A stretch of 64,000 bases of DNA from Melanocharis versteri. Its lineage: Eukaryota; Chordata; Aves; Passeriformes; Melanocharitidae. The notes beneath the pieces are model-generated. The model was not told the DNA's origin and searched no databases. It saw only the letters and a list, made by a program, of their open reading frames with translations. The stretch is from NCBI GenBank assembly GCA_013397845.1, contig VZTG01005249.1:310001-374000 (forward strand), given 5' to 3'. A program made the translations under genes and the position numbers. Positions 1-12,699 of this stretch are shown piece by piece (the first letter of the stretch is position 1; each line of letters begins with the position of its first letter).

Positions 1-2181
1 GGTTTGTGACATTTAAACATCACAATAAACCTCTAGGCAGGTTAATAGCGTAAAATTGGAGTCGTGCACGTGTAAGAGTTTCAAGCCATGATGAACATTC
101 TTAAGATTACCTGAAGAGTTGTCAGGATAGGGTTTCTGATACCTGACCCTGCAGTCCTTACGTGAATGATGAACAGTTCTCAGCAAATCTCCTTAAATGG
201 AATAAAAGCATGCAGAATATGATCCCAGATTGAAAGTTGCTGATTACTCTCTTCTTTCCCAGTATTGCTTAGTTGAGTTTAAATCAATATCTTTTATTAA
301 AGTGTAAAGTCAAGGATAGAAACATCTGAATAAAATTAATTGATGATGTCTTCCAGGTATTCAATCTTTTACTATAATCTAAAACGATTTACTTTGGTCT
401 TCAAACCTGACCAAAGATATTATCATTATGATCTCCTTTACAAGTTTTATTATGAGACTTAATTTTCGTAAATTTTTTTTCACTTTCAAAGACTGTGAAT
501 TTGGTGCTATTATATGTAAAACATAAACCTTTGTGTTTGCTATCGAATTGTACGGGCGCAAGGATCACAAATTTCCTTTAAATTGGTATAAAAAATGAAA
601 AGTCAATAGTAAGTATTTCCCTGAGTGTGAATTTCTTCAAATTGAGAACAGTAGAAAAGGTTTCTTTCTTACGTTAAATTAAATGTTTCGATAAATATCA
701 ATCATCCAATTATACTAACATTGTAAGTAAAGCTTTTAAAATAATCTTTCTTTTCAAATAAGGCGTTTTATTAACTTACTTCTTAAATGCTTATTATAAA
801 ATAAATCTGTATTTATTTACATGAAATAGTTGTAAAAGGGATCTATGGGCTCTTATGTAAAGACTTCAAAATTTACCTTATGTCTTCTTACTCATTTAAT
901 TTTAAATAGTCTCTCTTCTTACGTGAGTAATGTGTTCATACCAAAAGCTTCATTTTAAAACATTTCAAAATCCAAACAAGACGTAAGGTCTGGTCACCCT
1001 GACAACTTTCCTATTACTCTTCAGGAAAGAATGTAGAGACTCCTGACTCCTGGAGTGGCAGCAGTTTCCATGCTAAGCTTATGCTCGTGGCATGGAGATT
1101 GATCTTGCATATTTTCATGAGAAAAGAATGGTAGCTCTGGCAAAGCTCATAGCAATACAAACCTCTTTTGATATGTGTAAAGTGTAGGACAGGATCCCAC
1201 GAGAGGCACAGCGGGCAATGACACAACAAATCCTTGTCTTAGCAGAAAGCTTTGTCAGCAAAAGGCTCTAACACACCATGCTCTAGACATGGGAGGCACA
1301 CAGTTTTTGCTGTGGACAGGATTAAGCGTAGAAAACCATGCACCTCTAGGAGGTTACCTCTGATAAAATGTATTGATCAAACCGTGATATTTTTCCTCCT
1401 TTTAAGAAAATACTATATTTCTACGAGTTACTTTTTTTTTTTGCTTTATACAGGAGATGCCAGGGAATATTTGTTTTAGAGATCATTCTGACTGTCTCTA
1501 GACTTAGTACCTGTCATTAAAGACAGATTTTTTTTAATGTCTAATTAAGTGATCACTATGAAGTTCCTTCAAGGTTTTCAGTATAACATTTGCTCTTCAA
1601 TTGAAATCCTTATCTAGTTCTTTCTTAAGCAAGAATTCCCTGCATTTGTTCTTTTTTTTTCCAGTGAGATGATAAGTAATTCTGAGTATAAGCAATTACA
1701 TTCCACTTTGTCATTGACTGCAATACATGTAGGAACATAATCAGTCCTTACTATAGCCCAGTTCTGATCAGCCTTTCCTCCATCATCTTTGTCAGTACTA
1801 GGTATAAAAAAAAGTGTTCTGATTAACACCCCTCCTCCAAATAAAAGAGAAAAAATGTTTTTCTAAATATGTAAGTTTCTTAGAAACATTTTGTGTTTGA
1901 AGAAATTGCTCCTAACTATATTTTTCTTTTTATCATAAATATCTCTCTTAGCTTTGCTAAGCACTGCTGTCAAGAGTACTTTTTTTAAAGGAGAAAAATA
2001 GACGACTAACCTGACAATGTGAAATCTGTAAAAAATACAGATGTACTAATTTTTAAACAAGTTTTTAAGCAAAAAGTTAAAATGTATACAAGATTGATAT
2101 TTTTGGTTTTCTTCAGTTTTGCTTTAGCTTTGAAGTGTCTTTGTTTAAAAAACAATAATATAATTTTCTTTTTGTCTCTAG
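1..2181 (+). other. NETO1: NETO1 intron (3' part), no gene seen
   Basis: This AT-rich sequence leads to the CUB1 acceptor at 2180-2181. I looked for the preceding NETO1 exon (start of CUB1 with its CGTW-type motif) and did not find it, so it lies upstream of the window. Small open frames here have no recognisable domain. Confidence 0.7.
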
Positions 2182-2430
2182 CTGCTCCTAGACAATGCAT
2201 TGAACTACATTTTGATGAAAAATATTCCATAGAGCCTTCTTGGGAGTGTAAATTTGACCACATTGAAGTACGAGATGGACCTTTTGGCTTTTCCCCAATC
2301 CTTGGACGTTTCTGTGGACAGCAAAATCCACCTATGATAAAATCCAGTGGCAGATTTCTGTGGATTAAATTTTTTGCTGATGCTGAACTGGAATCTATTG
2401 GGTTTTCAGCTCGGTATAATTTTACACCTG
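2182..2430 (+). CDS. NETO1: NETO1 exon: distal part of CUB domain 1
   Basis: This 249-nt exon follows the acceptor ctctag (AG at 2180-2181) and ends at the strong donor gtaagt at 2431. Its first two bases complete a codon from an exon outside the window, and it ends in phase 1. It encodes 83 residues, starting AAPRQCIEL and ending SARYNFTP. CUB hallmarks visible are the ECKFDHIEVRDG strand, with the acidic residues usual for a calcium-binding CUB site, the RFCG cysteine, and FFADAELE near the end. NFT at the end is a possible N-glycosylation sequon. In the family the CUB domains are extracellular and contact the glutamate receptor. The 145-aa open frame around this exon is exon plus intron, not a separate gene. 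Confidence 0.95.
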
Positions 2431-4153
2431 GTAAGTACAAATCATCACATTTTTAATAGAAAAAGCTTAACACTGTAACTTTTCTAATGATGTATAATCC
2501 TGCTGTTGAATAATATCTTTAGCTGGGACTTCGTTTATTATCAAGGAAGATATGAATAGATAGGAAATTGATAGAAGTCATATGTATCTTTCACATAAGA
2601 AGTAAGGCTTATTCAAGGGAATGATTTTCAGATTTTGTGGTTTTTAAAAGTATTATTTTCAAGTGAATGCTATTCCAGAAAGGAATTCAAAATGTTTCAT
2701 GGGAAGTTTAGTGCTTTATGCTTGACTGTTACACTGTACAGCTTTTCTTTCAAAAAGATCATTGATAAAGTATTCTAATAAAAAAATGTAATTATCTCAG
2801 AAAATTCCATCATTGCTTTTCCACTTCACCAATCATTTCCACATCTGAGGAGTAGAATAGTTCTCCTTCCTCAATAAAGCAAACTATTACAGTTATTACC
2901 AGAGGATGTGTGAAGTTCAAATAGTAACATGCATTAAATATTTTTTTGAAAAGGCTGTAAATTTTAATTGCTATTGTACAAGTCTTCCTTGTCACTGTTT
3001 AAATTTAATTCATTAAAGTAAAACAAAATTCATAGTTATACTTTCCATTAATTCCCCTGCTCTCCCACTTATTAACAAAAGATTGCTGATTTTAAATTTC
3101 TTCTTTGGCTGCAGCTCCACTATACTGCACTGCAACTGCACTGCTGGATGTGACGTAGTTCTGTGACTTCTTATATACTGAGTGATGAGTCACACTTTAA
3201 TATAACTCACTCTAAGGCACTGTAATTATTATGTAATTTTGTCAATTATGTCACTATTGTTTCAGCTAAATTGTTGTATTAGGTTGAACAATAATCTCTA
3301 GAATACCGCCTAAAATTAGCAGACCCAAAATTCTTCCTTGATTATTCCAGTAGCATCAGAGAAGATGGGAGGTCTACATGCTTTATGATGTTCTTTCTGG
3401 TTTTCTCTCATAAAAGCAAGGGAAATAGTTATAAAACTAACCAGCATAGTTAAGTTTTCTTTCAAGTCAAGGATCTGTTTTGTAGTGGGTAAACATATTT
3501 AGAAGCAACAGAAGAGAGAATTTCTGCAGCAAATTATCTGATAGCCAGGTATATGTATCTATTGCAAATTCAAAGACAATGGAAAAAATTTTGTTGTAAT
3601 CATGCATATCCACTCTGAAAAGTGAGTTAAATTTTTATCTCTCATTTACCATGTGTCTGTGGACTTTTGCCATTTCCTCACCCAGTGCCATAAGTCCTCT
3701 GCTCTACATTTCTTGACCTTTTTTTTTCCAAAGGGTTGTGCATTATGGTTGAAAAGATATTCATAGCACAATTTGCAACTTAGTCTGTCTAAAAAACTCT
3801 CAAGTGAAAGACAATTTCATGGATCAGGTTTTATCCTCATTCCTTTTCTACTGATGTAAGGAGAATTTTTACACAAAGATCAATGCTGGTAAATTGGTAC
3901 AGCAGCATAAATTACCCTAGACTTCAGATGGAATAGCTATATCTTTTTTCTTCCTTGTTTCTTCCTTTTCTTCCCCCCCATACATTTCAGTAGAAAGCTC
4001 TGCAAGTAGTAGGGAGTTTCTAGGAGTATTGGCCAAAATGAGAGTATGATTAATCTAACAAGTGCAAAACAGCACTGCTGCCTCCTTGATCACTGGTAAG
4101 AGGAAGCACTTCGCATTCCACATTATTACTTGGACAGTCTTTCATGATGCAGC

Positions 4154-4193
4154 CATGGATAAGGCATGACATTCATGGATAAGGCATGACATT
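4154..4193. repeat. Perfect 20-bp tandem duplication
   Basis: Two identical copies of catggataaggcatgacatt follow each other directly. It is probably a recent replication-slippage event, with no coding role. Confidence 0.95.
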
Positions 4194-4770
4194 TTGAGAT
4201 CTGATGTCCATATGTGTGCACTGGGAGGGGTTCCTGGCAACTCATAAAACAGAATGATGGCTTCTGAAGTTGTATAAGAAAGTAGCACAGAAAGGACACC
4301 ACCCCAGAGTACAACAGAGTAGTATAGAGAGGACTCCAATACAGAAATTATCACCTAAACCACCTAGATCCAGCTTAGGTAGTGGCAACCTGAAAAATTA
4401 AATTATGAACAACAGAGAGATCAGAAGAAAATTTTTGGCTAACCTCTCTTTAAAGAACTTGAATAAAATTATCCAAAGCAAAGACTCCTTTGGAAACTAT
4501 CTCTGTTTCGAGCAGCTGAATGCCTAGGGGAGATGTGGTTTTTGTTGCCACTCATCTCACTTCTCTAAAGCAGGACACCCTGCCTAACTGCGACCTGCAG
4601 AGGAGGTTTTCTTCATCCAGAGAAAAGTGCAACACAGCTATTTTTTGAGTATCAACAATCTTTGAACGTCCCCACCCACCCCTGACGTGTCTCTCATCTG
4701 CCTCTTTTGCATTTGAGATCTTCATGGAGGATAAAGAGATGTGATGTTAAATGTGTGGGTGTGTGCCAAG

Positions 4771-4773
<3 letters not shown>

Positions 4774-4804
<31 letters not shown>
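4774..4804. repeat. A(31) homopolymer
   Basis: Thirty-one uninterrupted A bases. It could be the tail of an old retroposed sequence on the + strand or simple expansion; no parent gene or polyadenylation signal is recognised upstream. Confidence 0.95.
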
Positions 4805-4810
<6 letters not shown>

Positions 4811-7800
4811 TTGACTAAATTGAAGCTGCAACTGTTTATTGTTATTTGAATGGTAACTGGAGAAACAGGGAAAGAAATTATTTACTATGTCTCCAGGGTG
4901 TATAAAAACTGCAAACTGGATGAAGTTGAAAAAAAGATCAATTAGGGTATCATGAAAAGTGTTGCAATGAAGATCTATTAGTCTTTGCAAATGGAAAGAG
5001 TCCTGCACCTAAGGCATTTTAAAACTAGTTTGGACTAAGTCCTATTAGAGAAATTATATAGAAAAATCCTAAGAGATAGCCTAATAATTTGCAATTACTA
5101 GAACTTTTCTGTTCAATAATTTCTTTGACTCCTTGGTATTGAAATGACTGGAAATTCATCCACCAAAGCAAAAGTCCAGTAGTGACTGGGGTTTCAAAAA
5201 CAAATGCAACTCTTTTGCCATTCATTCTTTTCCTTTTAAATAAATCCTTTTTCAGAGGTCTTTTCAGCACTCTAAAAGGTGAGGTCTTGCAGAAGAAAAA
5301 GCTTTAACAACAAAATCAGAGTTACACATATAACCAACACAAACACACATAGAAACTGGTAAAACTACTGAAAGTTTTGCAAAAAAAAGTTCCTTATTAA
5401 GAGGATAATTTAGGCTTTCATTTTTGTCATTTAAAAATTATAGTGTTAAGCAGCATGTGGATGAATGAAGTTGTACATATGGTATAAAAATAGACTATTT
5501 TCAATGTCAAAACTCTGAGCTAAGGGAAGAAGTATTCATCTCTTGCATTATTACAGCTAATATCAGCCATAACCAGATGAAATTTGATGTAAACTTTCAA
5601 CCGTTTTGTATACATGAGAGTTTATAAGCAAATGAAAACTTCTTTATTTTTTACATACAATTTTAATTTTATTTTTTATTTTTGAATTCTGATTAACTGT
5701 GTTCATTTCAAAACAGAACTAGCGAAACCTATGAAACCTTCATAAATGTATACAAACATTTTTGTTGGGTTGTTTCTTTTTAAGGAAATCTGATGTATGA
5801 GAGAAATACATATCAGGCTACAATATTTTCAGGTTGCTCTGGTTCATTTTGAATACAATTGTGATTGGCTAGGGAAAGACCCATGAGACAAGTCAAAGTA
5901 TATTTCATTCTTGCTCTTGTTCTGTCATTCTTTGAGCCATTGAAAGGCCTACACCTAAAATTGCATTTCACAGCTCTGGGTCCTTTGACTCAATCTATTG
6001 CACTCATTTTTCCTAAAAAGTTTTGTCTCAAGACCGTCTTCCAAAGTGGTGTTGAATCACTGTTTTGTGTAGAAAAATTCAAGTACTACTTCAGATTATT
6101 GACAAGTCTTCTTTAAAAAGAGTCATTTTTTTTTTAGTACAGACGAGGATTCAGGCAGAGAGAGGCTATGTTTATTTGAGCTTTCTTGCTCAGCTAGAAT
6201 AATCAGATTTCTGTTTATCCTGGTCCCTGATTTTGCAGGACAGTGGCTTAGGATAGCACATCATTACTTTCAGTTCCTTCACTTAGTAGAAGCCATCTGT
6301 GTTTTTATTTAGCCTCATTAATATAAACGTCAGTCAGCAATGTTTTCTATTCAACTGCCTGATAATGGAAAAAGAAAAAAAAAGATTTATACTCCTGTAT
6401 CCCAAAAAGTGGAATATGAAACACTTTCTAACCAGAGTAACAGTACTTTTACATTCCCATTGCAGTGAATGTCAGAGTAACAGAATAATAACGTCATCTA
6501 TCTTGAGGGAAAAAAATAAAAAGCAACCCAAATTCTTCCTCATTGGGAAATTTGCATATTTTAAAACTCATGAAAAATTTATTGTGAATTTATTAAATTC
6601 AATCACAGTTCTAAAGAATCTAGATAAAATATTGTCAAATCATTTTGCCATCTAATGTCCATGTTCTGCATTGAGTGTATTTAAGAAAGGGATATTTCCC
6701 AGGCATCTGGGACAGCTGAATATTCATGTGAGCTAGCTCACTTACTTGTACTTATTTGTTTACTCTTCTGAACCTAGTCTGATTACTTCTAATTTATCAG
6801 CAATGATGATCACTTTTTATTGACTTGAAATCCTGTTAAGCTTTTTGACAACCAACAAACAATGACAGAGTCAATCAACTTTGAACAAGACAATGTTTTT
6901 CCTTTGGGATCAGAGTTGGTTTGAAAATATAAGAAATTACTCATTATAACTCTTAATGTAAACTTTTAAGACAGAACCACGTGATGTCAAAAAAACCTCA
7001 GAAAGTGTGAATCTGTTTTATTTGAGATATCTAGACCCCAGTACTCCAAATTGTTATAAGCAGCTTCCTTGAGTTATGAACTTTTAGTGTGTTCATGCAA
7101 GTGCACTTCATAAAAGTCAGGTACTTCATTGATGTTTACAAGGCATTAGGGCATCTGGTCTTGGGAAAGGGAAGGAAATTCTCTTATGTAGGATGGTGCA
7201 TTACACTGAAAATCATGATCAGAGGTTTATATTAAATTTCAAGTGAAAAGTATTTCCTTATGTGGAGCAAATGTGTATCTAAAAGGTTTCATGGGGTTCT
7301 CAGATCCCATAGTACATCTTTCCATCACGTAGTTATGTTTCTTTCGACAATAACCAGAGAACACATACAGAACTTCCTAGTTTAGAAATCCCTGCATGCT
7401 GGGAGTATCATATCACCAACAGAAGGAAGTTGAACACTTGAGTTCCTACTCTGTTGAACTCTGCTGTAAAAACAAGAGCAAGGAACGTATAAGATACAGT
7501 TTTAACTATTTCTAGCACTGGAGTAAAGAAAAATGACAACTTAACTAGGGACACTTACTGCTTCCCCTGCCATCAGTACTACCCATGTTCTCCACAAAAA
7601 TCCCTTCCCTGTATTTATTCTGTGATAAGCTGGACATGGACTTCTAGAGAAGGTTTACTAGGATATTCTGCAGCAGTACAGGTACAAATAATTCTATTCC
7701 ACCTCCACAGGAAACACCATCCTTCATTTGTTGGTGACCTCAACAATAAGGGCGATTATGATGTTGCAATGATAAATATTATTTTCAGAGGAGTTTCATT

Positions 7801-10800
7801 TCTCTGACAAAAAGTATGTGTTTTCAGAGCACCTCTGAGGGATCTTTAGGAAGCTTAGATGTACATTCAAAATTAGTCCTAGAAAACCAACATTTTAAGA
7901 TTAAGCTGCATTTTTACAATACCGATGTATGCTATAAATAGTTGATATTATTATTTGTTACGGAACAATTAAATCTAAATCTTAGAAGCAGCAGAGGATT
8001 TTCCTTAAATATGGTCTTTTTCTTATCCTCTTTTCCCTAAGGATAAACTTTTGGCCTTATGTAAATACTATGCTGAGTTAGCTTAACCTTAGGTCTGATA
8101 TAAAGTGATTACCCTTTGCTTTAAACACTTGTAAAATGAAGAAATAACCAGTGGGCCCTGGACATTTGTTTCCTCTATTAATTCTTGATTTCTCTGTAAT
8201 GTTTGTGAAGCACTTGGAAATGGCAGATCAGGGAGGACAATATGGAATTTGTACTTAACAGAAAGCCATGGTAGTCATCCTCCACAAGTGTTTAGAAACA
8301 ACTTACCTACAATGAGAATTTTCACTACCTACATTCAGAACAGCACCTCCAAAACCTGCTATTAAGTGTTACTTGGAAGTTCTCATTCAAACATTATAGC
8401 GCTTACTTCGTCAGAGGAAAAATTGGAAACTTCTTGTCTCATATGTAATGAATAAGGAGCTTTTGATTACTCTTCAAAGGTTTTCTAGGTAATCTGATTT
8501 TCTCATCTGGCAGATTTTCTAATTGCTCATACTGGGATGCACTCCTAGGTGGTTGTTTTGTGGTCTCATCCTGACAACACTGTTGTTGTCTGTAATAATT
8601 TCTCTTAGTGACCTTGGAAATGTTGATGTCTGGAGAGATTCTGCTGACATTGAAGCAACTCTTTTTCTTGACTTATACTTTTCTTAAGCTGTTCAATTTT
8701 CATCTTTATGTGTTGTATCTACAGGTTCATAAGGTGTTGCTGGTATAGCCAATAAATCTTAGCAATCGCCCCAGTGCTTTTGTCTAATCAGTCTGACTGT
8801 GGCCCATCTGTTAGGCAGAAAAACTATTTTTCAGTGTAGCCACTCAGTTGCAACAGGTTTGATTCTTTAGCTGTCAGTATGTGTTAGGTAAAACACATCT
8901 TTATGTCATTTATTTTCAGTCATCTTTTTGCATAGGTTCAAGTAACTGTGATTGTAGGTTGTTTTTGTTATTGTCTACTTTATTTAATGAAGTATTTCTC
9001 AATTCTAACAGCAATAAATAATGATCTTAATTGAGATATTTACCTTTCCTTAGCAGATTTTTTGCTCTTCGGATAGTGCTTCTAGCTAATTCTCCTTAAA
9101 GAAATATACACAAACTCTTTTTAGAAATCACTCAGTTCCCTGTGGGTTCTCGCCCCATAATTAGTAGCTTTGCACACTTTTCTTTGGAAAAATGAGTCAT
9201 GTTTCCATTTCTAGAATGGAATATTTTTGCAATATGCAAGGTTCAGTAAATGATGAAATATGTCAGGTAAGAAGTAAATCCTCTGTCACCCTTTGTTGTG
9301 ACATTAATCTATTGTCTACAGTTGGTTCTTTTCTAAGGGCAGTACTCATATTTTTGTAAAGAGGACAATCCAGAGAATCTCTTTTGCTTACCAGTACTGA
9401 GGTGAATATTATTGAATAATATCTGTATATATGTAGTTTTAGTAGGTGCTTGTTGTCATCTTAATATATCTTTTGCCATATTGATGGCTAAGACCTGTCT
9501 TGATTTGTTTACTGTCTTGTGGAGTAATGCAGACTATGTAATGCTTTCATTTCAGATATCACACTTGTGCTTCTTTGACGGTCAGCTCTAAAAATAAGAT
9601 CATGCTTCATTCAACTTTGACATAAATTTTATTTTAAATATTTTGTGAGTAAAGTTAGCTTGCCCATTAGTGAATCTATGCCTTTGATTCATCTTCTCTT
9701 TTTCTCCTATTATGTGCTAAGATATCAAAGAACCTGCAATCTTTAATATCGTACTGCTGTCATGGGGTAGAGAAATACTATCATTAAAGTCTTTCTCATG
9801 TGAGAAACAGATTATACAATGATTTCTGTGAGAAGTACGTGTCATCTCTATGGCTAAATCTTGCCAATAGATCTATTGCTAGACACAAAACTCATGGAAA
9901 ATAAAGACTGTGAATCAAGCTCATGTAAACCCTGGCTTAGTCCTATTTGTTTTTTCCTTTTTTTTCTCTTTCTCTCTCTCTGTACAATTATAGCCTATGT
10001 CAAGCTACTGACAACTTCCTTCTACCACGTATACTTTTATGTGATACATACACTGGGGAGATACACACAAAACGTCCTCTCAATAACATTGGCTGATGTC
10101 ATCTATACAACAAAGAGTGTTGTCCTAAAAATGAACACAACAAATTGAGGCAGTGAGAAGTTAAATTTTTAAAGTCCTATTTCAAAAGAATTGAATTTTC
10201 AATATAATTGGGTTCTTGCAAAGGTCTCCTGCTTATTGTGGGTGTTGTTTAATATTTGTGAATGCTGAGTAGATCAAATGTAGGTTTTTTTCCTTATAAT
10301 AATAATTCACATTAGATAGAAGTATTCCTAATCCTTTGTTTGGGAAAATCAACAAGCCATTTTTTGTTCATTTTATGTTCAATGCGTACATATTTTCAAT
10401 TTACAGAGGTTTTTTTTTATTGTGACAAATCCAAATGCTGGATGTCTTTATTTTTTTCTCTGAAAAACCTGTTTGTTTCATAAAGGCCCTCAGGCCAAAT
10501 AAGAATAACAGCTACTATAATTTAACACTGTAATCCATCAAAAATCTCTGAAATTACTTTCTGATATGCCCAAGGATAATTCCAAAGAACAGTTGCTTAA
10601 GCTTACTATACTCAAATGCTGCACTGACAAGCCACTAAATCTAGTCTCAATTTAGCAAAGAATTTCAGGAAGCCTACATCTAAACATGTGCCTAAATCCA
10701 GGCAATCTCTAGGCTTGGGTACTTACTTTAAAGTAAGTGTGTTTAAAAACTGTCCTCTACCTTTCTATCTACTGAACTAGAATAAAAATGAAATATTCCT

Positions 10801-11088
10801 TAGTTTTGGATAGTGAAAGTACTGTTTATTTGACTCTTTTAATGGATTAAAACTAGTTTTCTACCTTCACACATATGATGTGGTAGATCTGTATCGATTC
10901 AGCATTTATCTATTTGATCAGTATCAAACTAATATAGCCTTAATAGGTTCAACCTACTAACTCCCTGTTTTTCCTTTTTTCTTTTAATATTCTGTTACAG
11001 TAAGCTGAGTTTTTGTTGGAGTTAGAACATCATGATTAATGATTTTTCTGTCTCCCTGTGCTATTCTTCCTCTAGATATCCTTGTCCC

Positions 11089-11104
11089 AAAAAAAAAAAA
11101 AAAA
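11089..11104. repeat. A(16) homopolymer
   Basis: Sixteen A bases following ccttgtccc. No flanking duplication or parent sequence is recognised. Confidence 0.9.
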
Positions 11105-12627
11105 TACCCTGGAATTGTATGAAATGAAATTATTTTCTTCAATCTTCTTCTGCTTAGAAGATAAATAATTCAGATGAGCTTTTTTGGTCCAATTCAGTTG
11201 GTCAGTCAGATTTACAAGTTGTAAAATGAAGTGATACAAGTTCCACAATTATTTGCAGCAAGTACTGGTTCCACTCCTTGGATTTAAAATTTGAAACACA
11301 AAATAAATTTTCAGTGCATTTTTACTACAGTCCCACTACTTCAACTTTTGTTCGTGCATCCACTGTCAAAGGGTCTTTTTTAAAATAAAAATGGAGCAGT
11401 CCTTTTGGATAATTTTTTGAAAGAGACAATTATATTATTGTATAATAATAATATTATTCTTGCTCTGAAAACTCTTCTTGATTATTTCAAATGCGCATTG
11501 CTTACATGATCACAGCATAGTCTGCAATTCACTAGGGAGCTGAATGCCTGACATTGCGGTTTCCTCAAATAGGTTTGTAGAGGAGGTTTTAACTTCAATG
11601 ACAAAAAAAATGTTTTGCTCTGGAATACACATAGTAAAATGTACTTCCAGTTTTTTTTCCTTTTTTTTTAATATATAGGGTGATGAGATTTACCAAACAA
11701 TTGAGAATGCCATTGAAAGGAATAAATTCATTGCGAAATTGTGAAAATAAGTAAGCAAATGCTTTTGATCAACACTTCAAAAATACTATTCCAGAGGTTA
11801 TTACACATTAGAGGTGCAAAAAGTTTATTTGAATACTTGGATGTCAAAAGTCTATCTAATATCCAGCAATTTCTGTTAAGAAAATTTGTTTGAGTCATGA
11901 GTAAGATGGTAAAAAGCAAATTGCAAAATATTTTTTGAGAATTCAGAATTAGATAAACTGTTTTTTGTGACACATCCATTGTTAAAATTTTCTACTAGCA
12001 TGACAGAAGCAGGCAGTGTGAAATGTGTTATTCTAGTCACATATCAGTCCCCTAGATGACACTGAGAAGCCAGAAGATGTTGTGTAACAGGACTTACATA
12101 CATCATTTGCCAGATGTTATCTGATAGTTGAAGCTCAAGAGACAATGTTATCAAATCTGCTGGTTGCAGTATGTGGGTTAACAAAAGATTGTATTATACT
12201 CCTCCTGTTTTCTTTTGAGTTTTTTTACTTTCTTTTCTTTTCTTGTAGCTCATTTCTCAAGTCTATGCAAAAATTAATGTTAAAAGAGAATGCTGAAAAT
12301 ACTTCCTGAAAATATTTCATTCCTAGATGTTAATTTCATTATGGGGTTTAGACAGTTGGTTATTAACTGCTACTAACTACAAATTCCATACTGAAATTCT
12401 AAAAAATAATTTTATAATTTTTTTTTAATAAATTACATACTGGCCTAGGATTTTAAAAATCAAATTTTGTAGTTTGTAATTTTATGTGCATCCTCCACAA
12501 GGATCATTTGTAGCAATAATACAGTTCTTTGTATTCTAGAATATTGCATATCAGTGATATTTCAATATAAATATAGATCAACGATTTACCAAGTACTTTA
12601 AATGAAAGGTTTAATTTATATTCAACT

Positions 12628-12629
<2 letters not shown>

Positions 12630-12676
<47 letters not shown>

Positions 12677-12699
12677 TTTTTTGTTTTTTGTTTTTTGTT
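12630..12699. repeat. T(46) tract followed by TTTTTTG repeats
   Basis: Forty-six T bases are followed by G and three further T6-G units, then more T-rich sequence to about 12718. It is the longest homopolymer in the window. An 11-bp direct repeat (actttaaatga) lies on each side at 12595-12605 and 12722-12732. Confidence 0.95.

Noticed and set aside
1..2181. Search for the upstream NETO1 CUB1 exon or signal-peptide exon
   Set aside because: No sequence with the expected CUB1 start motif and splice sites was found; it must lie outside the window.
2006..2440. 144-codon minus-strand open frame over the CUB1 exon
   Set aside because: It is the antisense shadow of the NETO1 CUB1 exon, whose sense frame matches the family.
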